A stretch of 64,000 bases of DNA from Streptococcus porci DSM 23759. GTDB taxonomy: Bacteria; Bacillota; Bacilli; Lactobacillales; Streptococcaceae. Positions 18,405-27,812 of the stretch are shown here, one piece after another (within the stretch, counting starts at the first letter, position 1; the number at the start of each line of letters is the position of its first letter). Position numbers and translations under genes: made by a program. Under the pieces are notes generated by a model. The model saw only the letters and a program-made list of their open reading frames with translations. It was not told the DNA's origin and ran no database searches. The DNA lies in assembly GCF_000423765.1 (NCBI RefSeq), contig NZ_AUIP01000010.1, forward strand, positions 40,268 through 104,267. Reading direction: 5' to 3'.

Positions 18405-18794
18405 ATGTCAACAAACTTGGAAATTTTTAATGCCTATAACAATGCTCTCATCGCTGGTGATTTTGCAGCTCTTTTTGAAACTATGGCTGACGACATTATC
18501 TGGCATCAACCCGGAAATCATTCAACATCTGGTGCTAAAATTGGTAAGGAAGTACTCGGAGCACATCTAGCAACTTTCGCCGAAAAAACAAATGGAACTT
18601 TCAAAGTAGTGACAAACTGGGTGTCAGATAATGATACTCTTGTTGCCGCTAACGTAACATTCCTCGGTACTCGAACAGATGGTGAAGAACTAAACATGAA
18701 TGGTATCGATCTTTTCCGTATGGAAGATGGTAAAATCAAGGAAGTTTGGCTCTTCTCAGCCGACCAAAAAGCTGAAGATGCTTTCTGGGGATAA
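18405..18794 (+). CDS. SnoaL-like (NTF2 fold) small protein
   Basis: A 129-residue protein with the NTF2-like pattern: N-terminal helix NLEIFNAYNNALIAGDFAALFETM, ADDIIWHQPG, and GTRTDGEELNMNGIDLFRMEDGKIKEVWLFSAD. Members bind or convert small hydrophobic molecules; no function can be given. I start it at the ATG at 18405, which has TTGGAGGA upstream. It is probably repressed by the divergent HxlR regulator, suggesting a role in response to a reactive or toxic compound. Confidence 0.85.
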   Translation: MSTNLEIFNAYNNALIAGDFAALFETMADDIIWHQPGNHSTSGAKIGKEVLGAHLATFAEKTNGTFKVVTNWVSDNDTLVAANVTFLGTRTDGEELNMNGIDLFRMEDGKIKEVWLFSADQKAEDAFWG

Positions 18795-18801
18795 GATAAA
18801 T

Positions 18802-18832
18802 AGCTTAGCACGAGGGTGCTAAGCTTTTATTT
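18802..18832 (+). terminator. Terminator between the SnoaL-like gene and mnmA
   Basis: AGCTTAGCAC and GTGCTAAGCT form a perfect 10-bp stem with loop GAGG, followed by TTTTATTTTT. It may also serve the convergent mnmA gene. Confidence 0.8.
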
Positions 18833-18836
18833 TTGA

Positions 18837-20009
<1,173 letters not shown>

Positions 20010-20016
20010 TTAATCA

Positions 20017-20040
20017 AAAATCGATTTGAAGGTCGATTTT
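20017..20040 (-). other. Hairpin in the mnmA leader
   Basis: AAAATCGA and TCGATTTT pair across an 8-base loop about 60 nt upstream of the mnmA start, followed on the minus strand by TTGATTAAC. It resembles a weak attenuator or an mRNA-stabilising stem. No antiterminator partner was identified. Confidence 0.35.
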
Positions 20041-20070
20041 GACATGCCTTTGACAAATTAGGCACGCTCT

Positions 20071-20099
20071 ATTATAGCAGTATTTAATCTTGTTTCCAA
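20071..20099 (-). promoter_or_regulatory. mnmA promoter
   Basis: On the minus strand TTGGAA (20094-20099), 17 bp, and extended -10 TGCTATAAT (TATAAT 20071-20076). Confidence 0.65.
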
Positions 20100-20120
20100 C
20101 TATAGGCTTTAAAAAATACT

Positions 20121-20149
20121 CAGACATCTCTCCTTAATTCTGCTATAAT
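20121..20149 (+). promoter_or_regulatory. Promoter of the serine dehydratase operon
   Basis: Extended -10 TGCTATAAT (20144-20149) with CAGACA 17 bp upstream; the sdaAB ATG is 32 bases further. Confidence 0.65.
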
Positions 20150-20180
20150 GACAATAACGATTATATTCTTGGAGAAATAC

Positions 20181-20852
20181 ATGAAAAATCTAAAATTTCA
20201 GTCCGTTTTTGACATTATCGGACCTGTGATGATTGGCCCATCATCTAGCCACACAGCAGGAGCTGTCCGTATCGGAAAAGTTGTTCATTCAATTTTTGGA
20301 GAAATTCCTGACAGCGTTACTTTCGCTCTTTTTAATTCCTTTGCCAAAACCTACCAAGGACATGGCACTGATAAGGCATTGGTTGCTGGAATTATGGGAA
20401 TGGATACTGACGATCCTAATATTAAAAACTCACTAGAAATTGCCCATCAGCGTGGCATTAAAATCTACTGGGAAATTTTAAAAGATAGTAATGCTCCCCA
20501 TCCCAATACTGCCAAAATTACTGTCAAAAAAGGAAACAGAAGCATGAGTATTACCGGCATCTCGATTGGAGGTGGCAACATCCAAGTGACTGAACTCAAT
20601 GGTTTCTCTGTCTCCTTATCTATGAATACACCAACTCTCATTGTCGTTCATCAAGATGTACCTGGAATGATTGCTAAAGTAACCGATAGCCTCTCAAAAC
20701 ATGGTATCAACATCGCTCAAATGACTGTTACAAGAGAAAGCCAGGGGCAGAAAGCCATTATGATCATTGAGGTGGATTCTAGAGATTGTCAAAAATGTGT
20801 TCAAGAAATTGAAGATATCCCAAACCTTTACAATGTAAACTTTTTCGATTAG
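20181..20852 (+). CDS. sdaAB: L-serine dehydratase, beta subunit
   Basis: A 223-residue beta subunit of the iron-sulfur L-serine dehydratase, which with the alpha subunit deaminates serine to pyruvate and ammonia. FDIIGPVMIGPSSSHTAGAVRIG is the family signature, and an ACT domain (PTLIVVHQDVPGMIAKVTDSL) occupies the C-terminus from about 148. I start it at the ATG at 20181, with GGAG upstream. sdaAA follows after 19 bp. Confidence 0.95.
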   Translation: MKNLKFQSVFDIIGPVMIGPSSSHTAGAVRIGKVVHSIFGEIPDSVTFALFNSFAKTYQGHGTDKALVAGIMGMDTDDPNIKNSLEIAHQRGIKIYWEILKDSNAPHPNTAKITVKKGNRSMSITGISIGGGNIQVTELNGFSVSLSMNTPTLIVVHQDVPGMIAKVTDSLSKHGINIAQMTVTRESQGQKAIMIIEVDSRDCQKCVQEIEDIPNLYNVNFFD

Positions 20853-20871
20853 ATTGACAGGAGATTGACAC

Positions 20872-21744
20872 GTGTTTTACACCATAAAAGAACTAGTTGA
20901 ACAAGCTGACGCTTATCATAATGGCTCAGTTGCAGAACTCATGATTGCTACAGAAATTGAGATGACTGGTCGAAGCCGTGATGAAATTACCTATATTATG
21001 TCACGAAATCTTGAAGTCATGAAATCCTCTGTCTCAGAAGGATTAACACCTACAAAATCAATTTCAGGATTGACCGGTGGTGATGCTGTCAAGATGGACA
21101 ACTACATCTCCAAAGGAAAATCCCTTTCCGATACAACCATTTTAACAGCTGTACGTAATGCTATGGCAGTCAACGAACTTAATGCTAAGATGGGATTAGT
21201 TTGTGCAACCCCTACTGCTGGTTCTGCAGGTTGCTTGCCAGCAGTTCTGTCAGTTGCCATTGACAAACTAAATTTAAATGACAAGGGACAACTAAACTTT
21301 CTTTTCACAGCTGGGGCCTTTGGGTTAGTAATTGGAAACAATGCCTCTATTTCTGGAGCTGAAGGGGGTTGTCAAGCTGAAGTCGGCTCTGCTTCTGCCA
21401 TGGCTGCAGCTGCTCTTGTTATGGCAGCTGGTGGTAGTGCTTTTCAAGCTAGCCAGGCTGTTGCCTTTGTCATTAAAAATATGTTAGGACTCATTTGTGA
21501 CCCTGTTGCTGGATTAGTGGAGGTTCCTTGCGTCAAACGTAATGCTTTGGGATCCAGTTTCGCTCTTATCGCTGCGGATATGGCGCTCGCTGGTATTCGG
21601 TCCCAAATTCCAGTTGATGAAGTCATTGATGCCATGTATCAAGTCGGCTCTGCTTTACCAACTGCTTTTCGAGAAACTGCTGAGGGGGGACTTGCAGCCA
21701 CACCGACAGGTCGACATTATGCAGAGGAGATTTTCGAAAAATGA
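20872..21744 (+). CDS. sdaAA: L-serine dehydratase, alpha subunit
   Basis: A 290-residue alpha subunit carrying the oxygen-sensitive 4Fe-4S cluster. Expected cysteines are seen in LVCATPTAGSAGCLPAVL, GGCQAEVGSAS and the C-terminal LICDPVAGLVEVPC. The start codon is GTG at 20872, preceded by AGGAG. It overlaps the next gene by four bases (ATGA), so the operon continues. Confidence 0.95.
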   Translation: MFYTIKELVEQADAYHNGSVAELMIATEIEMTGRSRDEITYIMSRNLEVMKSSVSEGLTPTKSISGLTGGDAVKMDNYISKGKSLSDTTILTAVRNAMAVNELNAKMGLVCATPTAGSAGCLPAVLSVAIDKLNLNDKGQLNFLFTAGAFGLVIGNNASISGAEGGCQAEVGSASAMAAAALVMAAGGSAFQASQAVAFVIKNMLGLICDPVAGLVEVPCVKRNALGSSFALIAADMALAGIRSQIPVDEVIDAMYQVGSALPTAFRETAEGGLAATPTGRHYAEEIFEK

Positions 21745-22337
21745 CAACCACACTTTACTTCATACGCCACTGTCAGCCCAACTATGATAACCATGATGAT
21801 TTTAATCGAGAACTTTCCGAAAAAGGTTTACAAGATCGTCAATTTTTGCTTGACTTCTTCGTAAACAAGAAGGTCGACATGATTTTCTCAAGCCCTTACA
21901 AGAGAGCTTATGATACTGTAAAGCCCCTTGCAAAAAAGCTAGCACTAGATATTCATACGATTTCTGATTTTAGAGAGCGAAAAATTGATAATGTTTGGAT
22001 TGAAAACTTTACAGAATTTACAAAGAAACAGTGGGCGGATTTCTCTTATAAATTATCAGATGGCGAATCCTTAAGAGAAGTTCAGGATAGAAACATCCGT
22101 GCTTTGAGAAATCTTTTAGTAGAACAAGTAGATCATTCCATTCTCATCGGATCTCATGGCACTGCTATTTCAACAATCATCAAATACTTTGATGATAGCT
22201 TTGATTACGATGCATTTGACAAAATTAAATCGCTCATGCCCTTCATTTTAGAAATGACTTTTGAACACCTAACTTGTCAATCTATTAGCCTTCACAATAT
22301 CTTTACAGGAGACTGTCATGAAATCTATCCTCTTTGA
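21741..22337 (+). CDS. Histidine phosphatase family protein
   Basis: A 198-residue protein of the phosphoglycerate-mutase-like superfamily. The catalytic motif is FIRHCQPNYD (RHC in place of the common RHG), with a second histidine in LIGSHGTAIST. The substrate is unknown. Translationally coupled to sdaAA by an ATGA overlap and overlapping the HAD gene by 20 bp; a metabolic link to serine breakdown is not evident. Confidence 0.85.
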   Translation: MTTTLYFIRHCQPNYDNHDDFNRELSEKGLQDRQFLLDFFVNKKVDMIFSSPYKRAYDTVKPLAKKLALDIHTISDFRERKIDNVWIENFTEFTKKQWADFSYKLSDGESLREVQDRNIRALRNLLVEQVDHSILIGSHGTAISTIIKYFDDSFDYDAFDKIKSLMPFILEMTFEHLTCQSISLHNIFTGDCHEIYPL

Positions 22338-22944
22338 TCTGGATGGCACTCTAGCTGATTCTAGCCTTGGCATTAAAAAATCTTTTGCCTACACTTTCAA
22401 AAAATTAGCTCTGCCTTTTCCAGAAGAAAAAACTCTTAGAACCCTTATCGGACCACCACTAGAAGATTCCTTTCGTCACTATGTCAATGATGTTGACACA
22501 GCTGTAACGATTTATCGGGAATATTACAAGAAACTTGGTGTATTTGAAGCTGAACTTTATCCAAAAATTCAAGAGCTTTTAGAGCAATTAGTTGTTAATG
22601 GAGTCAATCTATATGTTACCAGTAGTAAGAATGAACCTATGATTTATGTTATGCTAAAGCATTTAAAGATTGACAAGTACTTTACAGGTATTTATGGACA
22701 TACGCCAGAACGTCCCAACAAGACTGAAGTTATCAAAACTTGTCTCTCATCTGAGCAAATAAATCATCAAGAGGCTGCTATTGTTGGTGATACAAAGTTT
22801 GATATATTTGGTGGTAAAAACACTGGTATAAAAACAATTGGAGTTACCTGGGGTTTTGGATTAGAAAGCGAACTCCTATTAGCAGGTGCCGATTACATTT
22901 GTCACTCTCCTTTAGACATTTTAAAAGTCATTGAAGATTTTTAA
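22318..22944 (+). CDS. HAD-superfamily phosphatase (Gph/PpaX-like)
   Basis: A 208-residue HAD hydrolase: motif I LFDLDGTLADSS with nucleophile Asp8, motif II YVTSSKN, and motif IV AIVGDTKFDIFGGKN. The cap is the alpha-helical type of phosphoglycolate phosphatases and pyrophosphatases. Substrate not predictable. It is last in the sda operon, and its stop codon lies within the terminator hairpin. Confidence 0.87.
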   Translation: MKSILFDLDGTLADSSLGIKKSFAYTFKKLALPFPEEKTLRTLIGPPLEDSFRHYVNDVDTAVTIYREYYKKLGVFEAELYPKIQELLEQLVVNGVNLYVTSSKNEPMIYVMLKHLKIDKYFTGIYGHTPERPNKTEVIKTCLSSEQINHQEAAIVGDTKFDIFGGKNTGIKTIGVTWGFGLESELLLAGADYICHSPLDILKVIEDF

Positions 22945-22960
22945 CTTCAATGACTTTTTT
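22924..22960 (+). terminator. Terminator of the sda operon
   Basis: A 13-bp stem (22924-22936 with 22945-22957, core AGTCATTGAAG/CTTCAATGACT) encloses the stop codon of the HAD gene and ends in TTTTTT. It could also act on the convergent wall-protein gene. Confidence 0.85.
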
Positions 22961-22962
22961 GA

Positions 22963-23631
22963 TTATTGTACTCCCCAGGCAGAGAGGCCTTGTGATTTAT
23001 AAGCCTTAATTGCAGTATTAACTTGATCCTGAACAGTAGCTGTGGAACCCCATCCTGGCATTGTTTGGAAAAGTCCAGATGCTCCAGAAGGGTTTGAAGC
23101 ATTCGGATTACCATTAGATTCGCGAGCAATGATATACTCCCAAGTAGATTGCGGAACTCCTGTCGCCTCTGCCATTTGCGCGGCTGCCTCTGTTCCTATA
23201 GCACCAGCTGTATTTCCATTTGACAAAACACCTGAGTAACTTGCAGGAGCTGAAACGTTTTGAACAGTATATGTTACAGGAGTTGTATAGCTTGTTTGCC
23301 CAACTGTTGCATTATCAACTACTTCACTGTAAGTCGGACTTTCTTGCTGATAATTAACAGACTTTATGAGATTAGTTGCCGCAAAAGCAACCACATGTGC
23401 ATCCGTTGAAACAGCTTTTGTTGCCTCAATTGTCATTGGGACACTGGTTTCCAAGGTTGTAATCTCTAAAGCCTCAGATGTTTTTTCTTCACCAGAAACT
23501 TTTACAAAAGACTCTGTATTTACAAATTGTCCTGTCAATCCAACTGTCAATCCTGTAAACAATAGCCCAAAGGCAACTTGTTTGTGCTTTTGTTTTTTTA
23601 GTGCACGTCGTTTGACTCTGCTATATGACAT
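22963..23631 (-). CDS. Exported lysozyme-like (transglycosylase-fold) wall protein
   Basis: A 222-residue secreted protein. The start [18 protein letters not shown] is very basic and is followed by a hydrophobic segment ([16 protein letters not shown]), then a long Thr/Val/Ser-rich low-complexity spacer. The last ~60 residues are a lysozyme-like domain with the presumed catalytic Glu in [19 protein letters not shown] and [11 protein letters not shown], ending exactly in WGVQ. Related streptococcal and lactobacillal proteins are extracellular peptidoglycan-binding or -cleaving factors. I start it at 23631 with AAAGGAAA upstream. A perfect WalR box about 55 bp upstream places it in the wall-homeostasis regulon. 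Confidence 0.85.
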   Translation of the reverse strand: MSYSRVKRRALKKQKHKQVAFGLLFTGLTVGLTGQFVNTESFVKVSGEEKTSEALEITTLETSVPMTIEATKAVSTDAHVVAFAATNLIKSVNYQQESPTYSEVVDNATVGQTSYTTPVTYTVQNVSAPASYSGVLSNGNTAGAIGTEAAAQMAEATGVPQSTWEYIIARESNGNPNASNPSGASGLFQTMPGWGSTATVQDQVNTAIKAYKSQGLSAWGVQ

Positions 23632-23681
23632 AAATTCATTTCCTTTTTTAATCTTAGACCTACTTAGTTTAGCATACATAT

Positions 23682-23698
23682 ATTACAGTCACTTTACA
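23682..23698 (-). promoter_or_regulatory. WalR (VicR) binding site
   Basis: On the minus strand TGTAAA-GTGAC-TGTAAT fits the WalR direct-repeat consensus TGTWAH-N5-TGTWAH at every position. It lies in the promoter region of a secreted lysozyme-like gene, the type of gene WalRK controls in streptococci. Confidence 0.75.
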
Positions 23699-23871
23699 TC
23701 TATGTGTAAAATAAAGTAAATAAACACAATATCTTGTAATAATAAACACTAAATAATGTGTTGTAGTCCCAATACTAGATGTTTGTACTCCATCTATTTA
23801 AACAAATCCAAAACTTAGTTGTAAATAACTCTCCAATGGTCTTGTATTTCATGAAGATTGTTATTACATGT

Positions 23872-23893
23872 AAAAAACACCTGATTTAGGTGT
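23872..23893 (-). terminator. Terminator of the ECF operon
   Basis: On the minus strand ACACCT and AGGTGT pair around five bases and are followed by TTTTTT. It begins one base after the ecfT stop codon. Confidence 0.8.
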
Positions 23894-23894
23894 C

Positions 23895-24698
23895 TTAGGG
23901 ATTTTTGAAGAAAAATAGCAGAGCTGATACCAGTAAAATGGCAATAATAGCAAGAGTATCTGGAAATTTCCATTCTAAAAAGCGATATTTGGTACGCCCC
24001 TCGCCACCTTGATAACCTCGAGATTCCATAGCAATAGCAAGTGCGTCAGCTCTTTTAAAACTGGAAGCAAATAATGGAATCAAAATAGGTATGATAGACT
24101 TGACCTTTTGAATCAAATTTCCTTCCCCAAAATCAACACCACGCGCCTTCTGAGCATTCATGATTCGCATAGTATCATCCATAAGCGTCGGTACGAAGCG
24201 TAAACTTAATGACAACATGAGACCAATTTCATGAGCCGGAACTTTCAAAACTTTTAACGGATTGAGTAGCGACTCCACAGCATCCGCAAGACTTAAAGGG
24301 GTGGTTGTTAAGGTTAAAAGTGTCGAGAAAAAGATAATCAACACAAAACGCATGAAAATAATCCCTGCCTGTGCCAAGCCGAAGGTGGTTACTCTCAAAA
24401 AAGCAAAACTAAATAGCGTTTCACCTCCTCCAGTAAAGAGAAGCTGAAAGAGGGTAGTAAATAAAATAATACCAATCATGGGTCTGACACCACGTAAAAA
24501 GAAACTCAGCTTGATGCCAGAAAGCCAGATAGCGAAAAGTGAAAATACCAGCAGTATCAAATTGGTAAGCACATTATTGGCCCAGAAGATGACTCCAATA
24601 TAGATTAGCATAGCCAGCAGTTTACTCCGCGGATCTAAGCGATGAATGATGGAATTTCCTGGAACGTAGCGGCCTAAAATGAGTTTATCCACGAGCAA
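23895..24698 (-). CDS. ecfT: ECF transporter transmembrane subunit T
   Basis: A 267-residue membrane protein, with about five to six hydrophobic helices. The coupling motifs that contact the ATPases are visible: [10 protein letters not shown] and [10 protein letters not shown]. With EcfA1 and EcfA2 it forms the shared energising module for many vitamin and micronutrient S components encoded elsewhere. It overlaps ecfA2 by 14 bp. Confidence 0.95.
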   Translation of the reverse strand: MLVDKLILGRYVPGNSIIHRLDPRSKLLAMLIYIGVIFWANNVLTNLILLVFSLFAIWLSGIKLSFFLRGVRPMIGIILFTTLFQLLFTGGGETLFSFAFLRVTTFGLAQAGIIFMRFVLIIFFSTLLTLTTTPLSLADAVESLLNPLKVLKVPAHEIGLMLSLSLRFVPTLMDDTMRIMNAQKARGVDFGEGNLIQKVKSIIPILIPLFASSFKRADALAIAMESRGYQGGEGRTKYRFLEWKFPDTLAIIAILLVSALLFFFKNP

Positions 24699-25527
24699 TT
24701 ACCTCCTTAAACTCTGCTACGGTAATTGGTAGAGTTTCCATCATATAGCCTCTTTTTTGGAGGTTTTGAGCCAATTTTGTAATTTTTGGAACCCCTAATT
24801 GCTTTTCTTCCAGCAGATTAACTTGCTGGAAAACATCTTTAGGACGTCCCGAAAGAATAAGTCTACCCTTTTCCAAAACATGGACAAAGTCTGCATAGTC
24901 GGCCACGTCATCCATAAGATGGGTTACTAGAATAATGGTCAGCCCAGATTGATGGAGCCCTTTGAACAAGGTCATTAATTCCTTACGCCCCTTTGGATCT
25001 AAGCCTGCCGTTGGTTCATCTAGGACGAGAACTTCTGGTTCCATAGCTAAAATCCCTGCAATGGCGACACGACGCATTTGCCCACCAGACAATTCAAAGG
25101 GATTTTTTTCAAACAGTTCTTCAGAAATCCCAACCATAGCTAACTTTTCACGGGCTGTCTGCTCTGCTTTTTCTTGAGAAATGCCAAAGTTTTGTGGCCC
25201 AAAAGCTACGTCTTTAAGCACAGTTTCCTCAAAAAGTTGACTCTCAGGAAATTGAAAGACTAGACCTACCTTTTGACGGAGTTGTTTGATGTCCTTAGGT
25301 TTAGAATTTGCTGTAATTTCCCTATCTTCAACTGTAACACTTCCAGCTGTTGGGAGGTTAAGACCATTCAAAAGTTGCATAATGGTAGATTTACCAGAAC
25401 CCGTGTGCCCAATGAAAGCAGTATAACTTTCCTTCTTAATCGAAAGAGTCACGTCAAAAAGGGCACGCCCTTCAAAGGGCGTTCCCGCTTGATAGGTGTA
25501 GCTCACATTTTTGAGAGTAATCCCCAT
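24685..25527 (-). CDS. ecfA2: ECF transporter ATPase A2
   Basis: A 280-residue ABC ATPase: Walker [15 protein letters not shown], signature [13 protein letters not shown], Walker [14 protein letters not shown] and the H-loop [21 protein letters not shown] is typical of the EcfA' type. It overlaps ecfA1 by 25 bp and ecfT by 14 bp, indicating one transcript. Confidence 0.95.
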   Translation of the reverse strand: MGITLKNVSYTYQAGTPFEGRALFDVTLSIKKESYTAFIGHTGSGKSTIMQLLNGLNLPTAGSVTVEDREITANSKPKDIKQLRQKVGLVFQFPESQLFEETVLKDVAFGPQNFGISQEKAEQTAREKLAMVGISEELFEKNPFELSGGQMRRVAIAGILAMEPEVLVLDEPTAGLDPKGRKELMTLFKGLHQSGLTIILVTHLMDDVADYADFVHVLEKGRLILSGRPKDVFQQVNLLEEKQLGVPKITKLAQNLQKRGYMMETLPITVAEFKEVIARG

Positions 25528-26330
25528 AGTTCCTCTTCCAATTCCTTTTCTGTTAAATATGTTGTGCTAAATGGTAGAATTCCCGACAATTCTTTGATAA
25601 CATCAGCTGTAAAGGGTGTGTCAAGTCCTAGGTCAATCAGTTGTTCTCCTCGTGCAAAAAGCTGGCGCGGCGTTGAATAGGACTCTACCTGACCGTCCTG
25701 CATGACCATAACACGATCACTAAGAGCAACCTCATCTAAATCATGAGTGATAGAAATGACGGTCATTTCATACTCTTGACGAACCTTTTGCATCAGATTA
25801 ATCAATTCCAAGCGGCCTTCAGGATCCAGCATACTCGTAGCCTCATCAAGGATTAGAATCTCTGGCCTCATAGCAAGTGCTCCAGCAATGGCAACACGTT
25901 GTTTTTGACCACCCGATAATCGAGCAGGTTCCTTGGTTTTAAAATCAGTCATACCAACCAACTCTAAAGCATCCTGAACACGAACGACCATCTCTTCATA
26001 AGGGATTCCTTTATTTTCAAGTGCAAAGGCAACATCATCCTCAACCGTTGCACCGACAAATTGATTATCAGGATTTTGAAAAACCATTCCAATTTTATGA
26101 CGAATATCCCAAATGTTTTTTTCTGTCAGTTGCTCATCATCAATCCATATTTCACCAGATTCGGCCTCCAACAGACCATCAATCAAGCGAACTGTTGTTG
26201 ATTTTCCAGAACCATTGTGACCAACAATAGATAACCACTCGCCACGTTTCACGTGAAACGACACTTTGTTAAGCGTCGGCTTTTCTTGGTCCTCTTCATA
26301 ACGAAAAGTGACATTTTTTAGCTCAATCAT
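25503..26330 (-). CDS. ecfA1: ECF transporter ATPase A1
   Basis: A 275-residue ABC ATPase: Walker [15 protein letters not shown], signature [13 protein letters not shown], Walker [15 protein letters not shown]-loop [22 protein letters not shown] is the EcfA type Q-loop. It partners EcfA2 and EcfT. It overlaps pgsA by ATGA. The codons for residues 24-29 contain a near-perfect parS site. Confidence 0.95.
   Translation of the reverse strand: MIELKNVTFRYEEDQEKPTLNKVSFHVKRGEWLSIVGHNGSGKSTTVRLIDGLLEAESGEIWIDDEQLTEKNIWDIRHKIGMVFQNPDNQFVGATVEDDVAFALENKGIPYEEMVVRVQDALELVGMTDFKTKEPARLSGGQKQRVAIAGALAMRPEILILDEATSMLDPEGRLELINLMQKVRQEYEMTVISITHDLDEVALSDRVMVMQDGQVESYSTPRQLFARGEQLIDLGLDTPFTADVIKELSGILPFSTTYLTEKELEEELWGLLSKM
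26245..26260. promoter_or_regulatory. parS chromosome-segregation site (within ecfA1)
   Basis: CGTTTCACGTGAAACG keeps the perfect 14-bp palindromic core GTTTCACGTGAAAC of the Firmicute parS site, with both outer bases changed symmetrically. It is about 18 kb from dnaA, and a ParB gene is in the window. ParB should load here and spread. Confidence 0.85.
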
Positions 26331-26875
26331 TTACTAAAAGTATCCTTAAATAAAAAACTGGCTCCCTTAAAATAATCATAACCTGAATATATGGTAAAGA
26401 AGAGAGAGATGTAAAGCATGATATTTCCAATAAGAGATAAATGGCAGAGCAGTAAAATCACGGCTAGCATCTGAGTTGCAGTCTTGATTTTTCCTGGCAT
26501 TGCAGCTGCCAGAACTTCACCCCCCGTCTCAACAAGAAGAAGGCGAAGACCTGTTACCGCAAGCTCACGACAAATAATAATAGCAGAAACCCAAGCCGGC
26601 GCTAAATCTAAACCAACCAACATAATAAAAGCTGACATAACTAACATCTTATCAGCAAGCGGATCCGCAAATTTACCAAAATTAGTGACCACATGCCATT
26701 TACGAGCCAGATAACCATCCAAATAATCAGTAAAGCTAGCCACAGCAAAAACAAGAGCTGCAAAAATGTGCCAGATTAGATGATTTGGAATTGAGGCTAA
26801 TATTAAAAATATTGGAATCAAGATAATACGACCAACTGTTAATAAATTGGGAATATTCTCCTTTTTCTTAAACAT
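26327..26875 (-). CDS. pgsA: CDP-diacylglycerol-glycerol-3-phosphate 3-phosphatidyltransferase
   Basis: A 182-residue membrane enzyme of the CDP-alcohol phosphatidyltransferase family; the full motif DG-x2-AR-x8-G-x3-D-x3-D is seen starting at YLDGYLARKWH and ending FADPLADKM. It makes phosphatidylglycerol phosphate, precursor of the main anionic lipid. ATGA overlap with ecfA1 and 8 bp from rodZ place it in the same operon. Confidence 0.95.
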   Translation of the reverse strand: MFKKKENIPNLLTVGRIILIPIFLILASIPNHLIWHIFAALVFAVASFTDYLDGYLARKWHVVTNFGKFADPLADKMLVMSAFIMLVGLDLAPAWVSAIIICRELAVTGLRLLLVETGGEVLAAAMPGKIKTATQMLAVILLLCHLSLIGNIMLYISLFFTIYSGYDYFKGASFLFKDTFSK

Positions 26876-26883
26876 AATTTTTC

Positions 26884-27753
26884 CTATTCTACTGTCAATG
26901 TAAAGGTGGCTGGACTATAGTTGACAAGGTTCGTCAAGTCAACTTCTTGTCCATCCAGGGTTACTGTCACTGATTGTGGTAAACCAATTGTAACCAAAGA
27001 TGAGCTTCCTTTGTTTACAGATACTGTAAACTTAGTTTGCTCTCCTGTCAAGATTGTTCCTTGTTCCCCATTTGTGCCATCACTAAGACCAACCCAACTC
27101 TCGCCCTCTTTTAGGGTAAAAATAAGATCAACACTTTCTTTGTTTGTTTGAACAGTTGCGAGTGAGCTTCCGTCCTCTTGAACTGTCATTTTAAGATTTG
27201 AGACTGCTTCCGTCACAGTTGTTGTCTCAGTAGTCGTTGTCGCTTCTGTTGTCGATGAAGTAGTTTCTTTGCTTGTTTCTTGAGCAGTGTTGATAAATGG
27301 CCACTGTTTAAAAATAAAATACCCAACTACTACAAGGATAGCCAAGCTAAATAAACTTAGTAGAATTGCTGGCAACTTTGACTTTTTCTGAGTCACCTCA
27401 CGATGGCTACGACGACGACGGCGATTTGCCATGCGTTCCATTGGTACAGACTCTTCGCTGACCTCCGTTTTATGAGATATCGTTTCTTTTGATGAAAAAT
27501 GTGGCAACGTGTCCTGAAAAGAAACTTGTTTTAGATACTGACTGTAAATTTCATCAGCATCTAAACCAATCATCTCAGCATAGCTTCTCAAATAAGATTC
27601 AACCTGATCTGATGGCACCAAGGAAAATTGATCCAGTTCCAAGGCTAAAAGAAGTTGAACCTCGATACCTGTCCCTTTTTCAATATCCGTGAGTTGCAAC
27701 TGTTTGCCTAAGCGAGCCTCACGTAAAATATCTCCAATCATTTTACCATTCAT
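26884..27753 (-). CDS. rodZ: RodZ-like cell-shape protein
   Basis: A 289-residue bitopic protein. An N-terminal helix-turn-helix (IGDILREARLGKQLQLTDIEKGTGI) is followed by a basic juxtamembrane stretch RRRRRSHRE, one membrane helix (LPAILLSLFSLAILVVVGYFI, about 130-150), a Thr/Glu-rich linker and an extracellular DUF4115 domain. RodZ proteins link the elongation machinery and, in streptococci, peripheral wall synthesis. Position before pgsA is conserved in Firmicutes. Confidence 0.92.
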   Translation of the reverse strand: MNGKMIGDILREARLGKQLQLTDIEKGTGIEVQLLLALELDQFSLVPSDQVESYLRSYAEMIGLDADEIYSQYLKQVSFQDTLPHFSSKETISHKTEVSEESVPMERMANRRRRRSHREVTQKKSKLPAILLSLFSLAILVVVGYFIFKQWPFINTAQETSKETTSSTTEATTTTETTTVTEAVSNLKMTVQEDGSSLATVQTNKESVDLIFTLKEGESWVGLSDGTNGEQGTILTGEQTKFTVSVNKGSSSLVTIGLPQSVTVTLDGQEVDLTNLVNYSPATFTLTVE

Positions 27754-27812
27754 AATCTGAACTTCCCTTCTATAAGTGTTTCTATTATAACAAAAATTGT
27801 CGTATTTTCATG

